This document shows positions 60,294 to 64,000 of a stretch of 64,000 bases of DNA, one piece after another (within the stretch, counting starts at the first letter, position 1; each line of letters opens with the position of its first letter). A model generated the notes under the pieces. It was not told the DNA's origin. It worked only from the letters and a program-made list of their open reading frames with translations, and ran no database searches. The DNA is from Candidatus Zixiibacteriota bacterium. Lineage in GTDB: Bacteria; Zixibacteria; MSB-5A5; GN15; JAAZOE01. The stretch lies in NCBI GenBank assembly GCA_030668485.1, contig DAOUTW010000012.1, positions 1 to 64,000 of the forward strand, in the 5' to 3' direction. Position numbers and translations under genes: made by a program.

Positions 60294-60938
60294 CTATTTC
60301 ATGCGTTTGCGGAGTCTGGTACCCATACCGATCAAGCCGAGGCCGAGGAGGACCATGGTGGTCGGTTCGGGGATACCCGGGCTGTAGACAGCGGAAGCGT
60401 CACCGGACATATTGTCCAGGCCGAAGTAGTTACCATCATCATGTACCAGAATGTAAGCGATATCGGCTGCAGCGGAGTTCACGGTCAAATAACCGAGAGA
60501 AGTATAACCTTCCCATTGGGTATTGGCCGGGCCGGAGACTACATCAAGAAGATTGTCACTGCCGTCATAAGCTTCCAGGAAGAATTCCGAAGCGGAACTG
60601 TATCCGATGGTAAAGAAGGAACCATCCTGATTCAGAAAGTCGATTCGACCACTGCCCTGAGTAGTACCGAGCCATGTAAAGACATTGCCGCCCACATTGT
60701 AACGGCCGCCAAGATAAGTGTCGCCGTTGTCGCTGGTGACATTATAACCACCGGTGGTGATATCACCATACATCCAGTCGTAACCGTCAGTGGTGGTGAA
60801 CTGCAGTCCCGGAACGCCGGTAGCCACGGTTCCACCATCATTGCCAAGGCCCCACTCGAAATCGAGGAACCAGGCATGACTGGTGCCGGTCAGCGCAAAG
60901 ATCGCAACCACTAAAACGAAGATTCGTGCGAGTTTCAT
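60294..60938 (-). CDS. PEP-CTERM sorting-domain protein, paralogue B2
   Basis: The ATG at 60938 is chosen because GGAGG precedes it and the signal peptide MKLARIFVLVVAIFALTGTSHA starts there; the frame is open 16 codons further. 214 residues, nearly the same as B1 and B3 (GRIDFLNQDGSFFTIGYSSASEFFLEAYDGSDNLLDVVSGPANTQWEG; YFGLDNMSGDASA), tail IPEPTTM and RLRKRMK. Own sigma-54 promoter and terminator. Confidence 0.92.
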   Translation of the reverse strand: MKLARIFVLVVAIFALTGTSHAWFLDFEWGLGNDGGTVATGVPGLQFTTTDGYDWMYGDITTGGYNVTSDNGDTYLGGRYNVGGNVFTWLGTTQGSGRIDFLNQDGSFFTIGYSSASEFFLEAYDGSDNLLDVVSGPANTQWEGYTSLGYLTVNSAAADIAYILVHDDGNYFGLDNMSGDASAVYSPGIPEPTTMVLLGLGLIGMGTRLRKRMK

Positions 60939-61004
60939 GTTTAATCCTCCTAATTGGATTTTATATTTGCCATATTTTGTTTTCAAAAGAACATCAATAA
61001 TATT

Positions 61005-61020
61005 AGCAAGCGATGTGCCG
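61005..61020 (-). promoter_or_regulatory. Sigma-54 promoter of PEP-CTERM B2
   Basis: Minus-strand CGGCACATCGCTTGCT, identical to that of B1; 66 nt before the ATG. Confidence 0.75.
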
Positions 61021-61091
61021 AGGTGTGTAAGGAGTAATAATGCAATGAGTTATGCCAAGCGTGACGGCATTGGAGGGATGGCTGATGTTAG

Positions 61092-61203
61092 AAAACATGT
61101 TTTGATAAGCGACACCGATTCACAGGGGAATAGAGAAGAATCATAGATTCCTTTGTAAAACAACGTATTAGAGAGACTACTTAAAGTGTTCATGTTTTGA
61201 ACA
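61092..61203. promoter_or_regulatory. Upstream activator sites of PEP-CTERM B2
   Basis: AAAACATGTTTT at 61092-61103 with GACACC at 61111, and TGTTCA-TGTTT-TGAACA at 61187-61203, spaced as in B1. Confidence 0.5.
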
Positions 61204-61342
61204 AAGATATGATACGGGATGAAATCTCCACTCCCGCGTGTGGTATTATGGGCCTCCAGAGCCCGAAAATACTGGGTTCCGGCGAAAATAAATCAAGAAA
61301 TAGGCAAAAAAAATAAAAATTGCAGCATTTGAGGGGAAAGAA

Positions 61343-61370
61343 AAAGGGCACCTTAAATAAGACGCCCTTA
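61343..61370 (-). terminator. Weaker terminator of PEP-CTERM B3
   Basis: AAGGGC (61344-61349) pairs with GCCCTT (61364-61369). The stem is shorter than in B1 and B2 because the inner bases have diverged. Confidence 0.55.
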
Positions 61371-61398
61371 AATTTGTGATCTTGTTACGACTTTGCTA

Positions 61399-62043
61399 CT
61401 ATTTCATGCGCTTGCGGAGTCTGGCACCCATTCCGATCAAGCCAAGGCCGAGGAGGGCCATGGTGGTCGGTTCGGGGATACCCGGGCTGGAAACGGCGGA
61501 AGCGTCACCCGACATATTGTCGAGGCCGAAGTAGTTACCACCATCGTGCACCAGAATGTAAGCGATGTCGGCGGCACCGGAAGTCACGGTCAAATAGCCG
61601 AGAGAAGTGTAACCTTCCCACTGGGTATTGATCGGGCCAGTAGCAACATCAAGAAGATTGTCGCTGGCATCATAAGCTTCCAGGAAGAAAATGGAGGCCG
61701 AGCTGTAACCGATAGTGAAGAAGGAACCATCCTGATTCAGAAAGTCGATTCGACCGCTGCCCTGAGAAGTGCCGAGCCAGGTAAAGACATTGCCGCCCAC
61801 ATTGTAGCGGCCGGTGCCATAAACGTCGCCATTGTCGCTGGTGACATTATAACCACCGGTGGTGATATCACCGTACATCCAGTCATAACCGTCAGTGGTG
61901 GTGAACTGCAGTCCCGGAACGCCGGTAGCCACGGTTCCACCATTATTGCCAAGGCCCCACTCGAAATCGAGGAACCAGGCATGACTGGTGCCGGTCAGCG
62001 CAAAGATCGCAACCACTAAAACTAAGATCCGTGCTAGTTTCAT
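61399..62043 (-). CDS. PEP-CTERM sorting-domain protein, paralogue B3
   Basis: 214 residues, closest to B2: signal peptide MKLARILVLVVAIFALTGTSHA, GRIDFLNQDGSFFTIGYSSASIFFLEAYDASDNLLDVATGPINTQWEG, YFGLDNMSGDASA, tail IPEPTTM and RLRKRMK. Own sigma-54 promoter and upstream sites. The long antisense frames over B2 and B3 are by-products of their coding constraint. Confidence 0.92.
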   Translation of the reverse strand: MKLARILVLVVAIFALTGTSHAWFLDFEWGLGNNGGTVATGVPGLQFTTTDGYDWMYGDITTGGYNVTSDNGDVYGTGRYNVGGNVFTWLGTSQGSGRIDFLNQDGSFFTIGYSSASIFFLEAYDASDNLLDVATGPINTQWEGYTSLGYLTVTSGAADIAYILVHDGGNYFGLDNMSGDASAVSSPGIPEPTTMALLGLGLIGMGARLRKRMK

Positions 62044-62108
62044 GTTTAATTCTCCTAAATGGATTTTATGTTTACCGTTTTAAATTTCAAAAGAACAATT
62101 ATTTCATT

Positions 62109-62124
62109 AGCAAGCAATGTGCCG
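62109..62124 (-). promoter_or_regulatory. Sigma-54 promoter of PEP-CTERM B3
   Basis: Minus-strand CGGCACATTGCTTGCT, one base different from B1 and B2; 65 nt before the ATG. Confidence 0.75.
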
Positions 62125-62195
62125 AGAAGCGTAATGAGTTGTAATACAATAAGATACACCGTTTATGGTGGCTTCGGGCGGGTAATTTGCATTAA

Positions 62196-62307
62196 AAAAC
62201 ATGTTTTGATAAGCGACACCAATTTACTCGGGATTATCGGAAAAACAGATATGTGTATGTAAAACAATGCTTTATGAAGATTGTTTAAAGTGTTCACGAT
62301 TTGTACA
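62196..62307. promoter_or_regulatory. Upstream activator sites of PEP-CTERM B3
   Basis: AAAACATGTTTT at 62196-62207 with GACACC at 62215, and TGTTCA-CGATT-TGTACA at 62291-62307, same spacing to the sigma-54 box although the bases around have diverged. Confidence 0.5.
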
Positions 62308-62731
62308 CAGGAATAATGTAAGATGAAATCTACACTCCCGTCTATGATTTAATGGGCTTCCAGAGGGCGAAAATAATGGGATCAGGCTAAAAAAAACAAC
62401 AAATCGATAAATTTAAGATAATATTCACCTATGAAATGATGAATTATGCTATAAGCGAGTCGGTTTGCAGAATATTCCACACTCCGACCAACAGATAATT
62501 ACACACCTTCATTAGCAGCTAAAAGTTGAATTTGTCTATTCATGCCCCATATAACGGTGTTATCGAAGATATTGCCGCCTGGATCAAGTCCCGCCGACAA
62601 CTTCGTTAATCCCCATTCCTGCCCTTGATTTGTAGGGCGCAAATTTGTATATATGAAATTCGTGATAAGGCCCCGGTGGCGGCATAAGGCTGTCGGGATT
62701 GGGAGACTATGATATTTGAGGGCTTTGTGAT
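62308..62731. other. Intergenic stretch without recognisable features
   Basis: Between the outermost PEP-CTERM upstream site and the epimerase gene. I see no convincing gene, RNA or terminator; an 80-codon minus-strand frame here has no support. Confidence 0.5.
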
Positions 62732-63685
62732 ATGACAACAATATTGGTTACCGGTGCGGCGGGCCAGATCGGCTCGGAATTAGCAATCGCACTGCGCAAG
62801 AAATATGGCGAGGAACGGGTGGTAGCGACCGATATCAGGATGCCGACGGATGAGGCGCTCCGTGATTCGGGACCTTTTGAATCGCTCGATGTGCTTGATG
62901 AGAACCAGATCACAAGGGTAATGCAGCAATATAAAGTTGACACCATTTTTCACCTGGCGGCGATTCTGTCGGCTATTGGCGAAACCCGTCCGAATGTCGC
63001 CTGGCGGGTCAATATGGGCGGCCTGTATAATATGCTCGAGGCGGCCCGGCAATATAAATGCTCGATGTTTTTTCCCAGTTCGATCGGAGCTTTCGGGCCA
63101 TCGACGCCGATGGACGATACTCCGCAGGATACGATCATGCGTCCGGAGACGATGTATGGTGTGACCAAATTGTCCGGCGAACTGCTGTGCGATTATTATT
63201 TCCAGCGGTTCGGAGTCGATACTCGCGGCGTTCGTTTCCCCGGATTGATTTCGTATGAAACCGAGCCGGGCGGCGGTACCACCGATTATGCGGTGGAGAT
63301 ATTTTTTGAGGCGATCAAGCATCAGAAATATACCTGCTATCTCAGGGATGATTGTTCACTCGATATGATGTATATGCCGGATGCCATCAGGGCGATGATC
63401 GATTTGATGGAAGCCGATCCGAGCCGGCTGGTGCATCGCAACGCATTCAATATCACCGCCATGAGTTTTACTCCGGAAATACTGGCGGCGGAAATACGTA
63501 AATTCATACCGGATTTCGAAATCGGATATAATGTCGATCCGGTGCGGCAGAAAATCGCCGATTCGTGGCCCAATCGGATGGATGATTTGGCCGCTCGCGA
63601 GGAATGGAATTGGGCGCCTGAATATGATTTGCCCAGCATGACCAGTATAATGATTGAGGCTGTGAAGAAAAAATTTGAAGTTTAA
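62732..63685 (+). CDS. NAD-dependent epimerase-type L-threonine 3-dehydrogenase
   Basis: A 317-residue short-chain dehydrogenase: GAAGQIGSE at 8-16 (Rossmann GxxGxxG), IFHLAAILSA, FPSSIGAFGP, and YGVTK (catalytic Tyr and Lys near 142-146). RGVRFPGLISYETEPGGGTTDYAVEIFFEA is diagnostic of the short-chain L-threonine dehydrogenases related to UDP-galactose epimerase. It would oxidise L-threonine to 2-amino-3-ketobutyrate with NAD. A downstream partner (Kbl) is not seen; acpS follows 44 bp later. Confidence 0.85.
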   Translation: MTTILVTGAAGQIGSELAIALRKKYGEERVVATDIRMPTDEALRDSGPFESLDVLDENQITRVMQQYKVDTIFHLAAILSAIGETRPNVAWRVNMGGLYNMLEAARQYKCSMFFPSSIGAFGPSTPMDDTPQDTIMRPETMYGVTKLSGELLCDYYFQRFGVDTRGVRFPGLISYETEPGGGTTDYAVEIFFEAIKHQKYTCYLRDDCSLDMMYMPDAIRAMIDLMEADPSRLVHRNAFNITAMSFTPEILAAEIRKFIPDFEIGYNVDPVRQKIADSWPNRMDDLAAREEWNWAPEYDLPSMTSIMIEAVKKKFEV

Positions 63686-63729
63686 TCCGCCCTGGCGGGT
63701 TGACCACGTAAAGTATATAAGGTGGACAA

Positions 63730-64000
63730 GTGATTTTCGGTATCGGTATAGATCAGGTGGAAGTGGCCCGGGTAAAAAAGAAGCTGGACGATACTGCCGG
63801 GCTGGCCGAAAGACTATTCACCGCAGGAGAGAGAGAATACTGTAATTCAAAGAAATACCCGGAACAAAACTATGCGGCGCGTTTCGCCGCCAAAGAGGCC
63901 TTTTTCAAGGCTATCGGAACCGGATGGCGAAAGGGAATGGGCTTTTGTGATATAGAAATTGTCAATGATGAATTCGGAAAACCAGCATGCGTTTTGCACG
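63730..64000 (+). CDS. acpS: Holo-[acyl-carrier-protein] synthase, C-terminus beyond the window
   Basis: GTG start at 63730 with AAGGTGG ahead; 90 codons are visible. MIFGIGIDQVEVARV carries the magnesium-binding Asp, and YAARFAAKEAFFKAIGTG is the second signature with the catalytic Glu. AcpS transfers 4'-phosphopantetheine from CoA to acyl carrier protein. The visible part covers most of the usual length of about 125 residues. Confidence 0.93.
   Translation, partial: MIFGIGIDQVEVARVKKKLDDTAGLAERLFTAGEREYCNSKKYPEQNYAARFAAKEAFFKAIGTGWRKGMGFCDIEIVNDEFGKPACVLH

Noticed and set aside
60273-62019. Long plus-strand open frames (213 and 208 codons) over PEP-CTERM genes B2 and B3
   Set aside because: They are antisense to genes with signal peptide, sorting tail, promoter and Shine-Dalgarno; their similarity to each other only mirrors the duplicated minus-strand genes.
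1-64000. rRNA and tRNA genes
   Set aside because: No conserved rRNA segments or cloverleaf-like sequences were noticed on reading; a covariance search would be needed to exclude them fully.

Overview
The window looks like chromosomal DNA of a Gram-negative bacterium of the FCB type; candidate division Zixibacteria or a near relative fits best. The grounds are PorV- and OmpP1/FadL-type outer-membrane proteins, a PEGA/DUF5683 protein, many lipoproteins with a clear lipobox, a complete Bacteroidetes-style promoter (TTTG-N20-TANNTTTG at 11680), and a PEP-CTERM protein-sorting regulon. The taxonomic call is an inference from gene content. No rRNA, tRNA or CRISPR array was seen.

Layout. 1-2.0 kb: edge of an insertion sequence, a HAD phosphatase, then about 1 kb of structured intergenic repeats. 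2.0-11.4 kb: single genes (NUC1 nuclease, phospholipase-D-like protein, M19 dipeptidase, a bacterial LIM/DA1-like metallopeptidase, an HAO-like octaheme cytochrome c, a PPP-type phosphatase, flavin reductase, isochorismatase, YdjM-like membrane protein). 11.8-23.9 kb: envelope genes (OmpP1/FadL, TPR, GH57, M48, PorV, sugar transferase, PEGA/DUF5683, FN3 lipoprotein). 23.9-28.9 kb: prsK-prsR, the two-component pair of PEP-CTERM systems, and a second NtrC-family regulator. 29.0-32.8 kb: nurA-herA-mre11 DNA-end-processing cluster. 32.8-36.2 kb: methyltransferase, NSS transporter with a 36-residue MetS-like subunit, an envelope protein. 36.3-45.9 kb: uppP, a heptosyltransferase-GmhB fusion, amrS, then three overlapping genes encoding a peptidase/propeller/Omp85 chimera, a BamB-like lipoprotein and a HEAT protein. 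46.0-50.3 kb: hsp20 (with an in-frame stop near its 5' end), dnaK, a mini-DnaJ and dnaJ. 50.3-56.2 kb: an accessory-looking region, AT-rich to the eye and bounded by dispersed repeats, with a lipoprotein and an overlapping radical-SAM / HerA-like ATPase gene pair. 56.2-62.3 kb: an OmpW-like protein and six paralogous PEP-CTERM proteins. 62.7-64.0 kb: an L-threonine-dehydrogenase-like epimerase and the start of acpS.

How the parts connect. Good sigma-54 (-24/-12, GG-N10-GC) promoters precede the three-gene PEP-CTERM operon, each of the three single PEP-CTERM genes, the PorV-like gene and the sugar transferase. prsK/prsR encodes the sigma-54 activator pair known to accompany PEP-CTERM systems, so the window seems to hold regulator, cis sites and targets of one surface/exopolysaccharide regulon. 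A 17-bp inverted repeat (GTTCA-N5-TGAAC core) recurs upstream of four of these promoters and is a candidate PrsR site. The exosortase itself is not in the window.

The best candidates for something undescribed are the radical-SAM/HerA pair (51925-55324), the two copies of a dispersed element carrying a conserved 21-codon ORF (about 1368-1763 and 55595-55946), and the 29-bp-period array of covarying hairpins (1087-1362).
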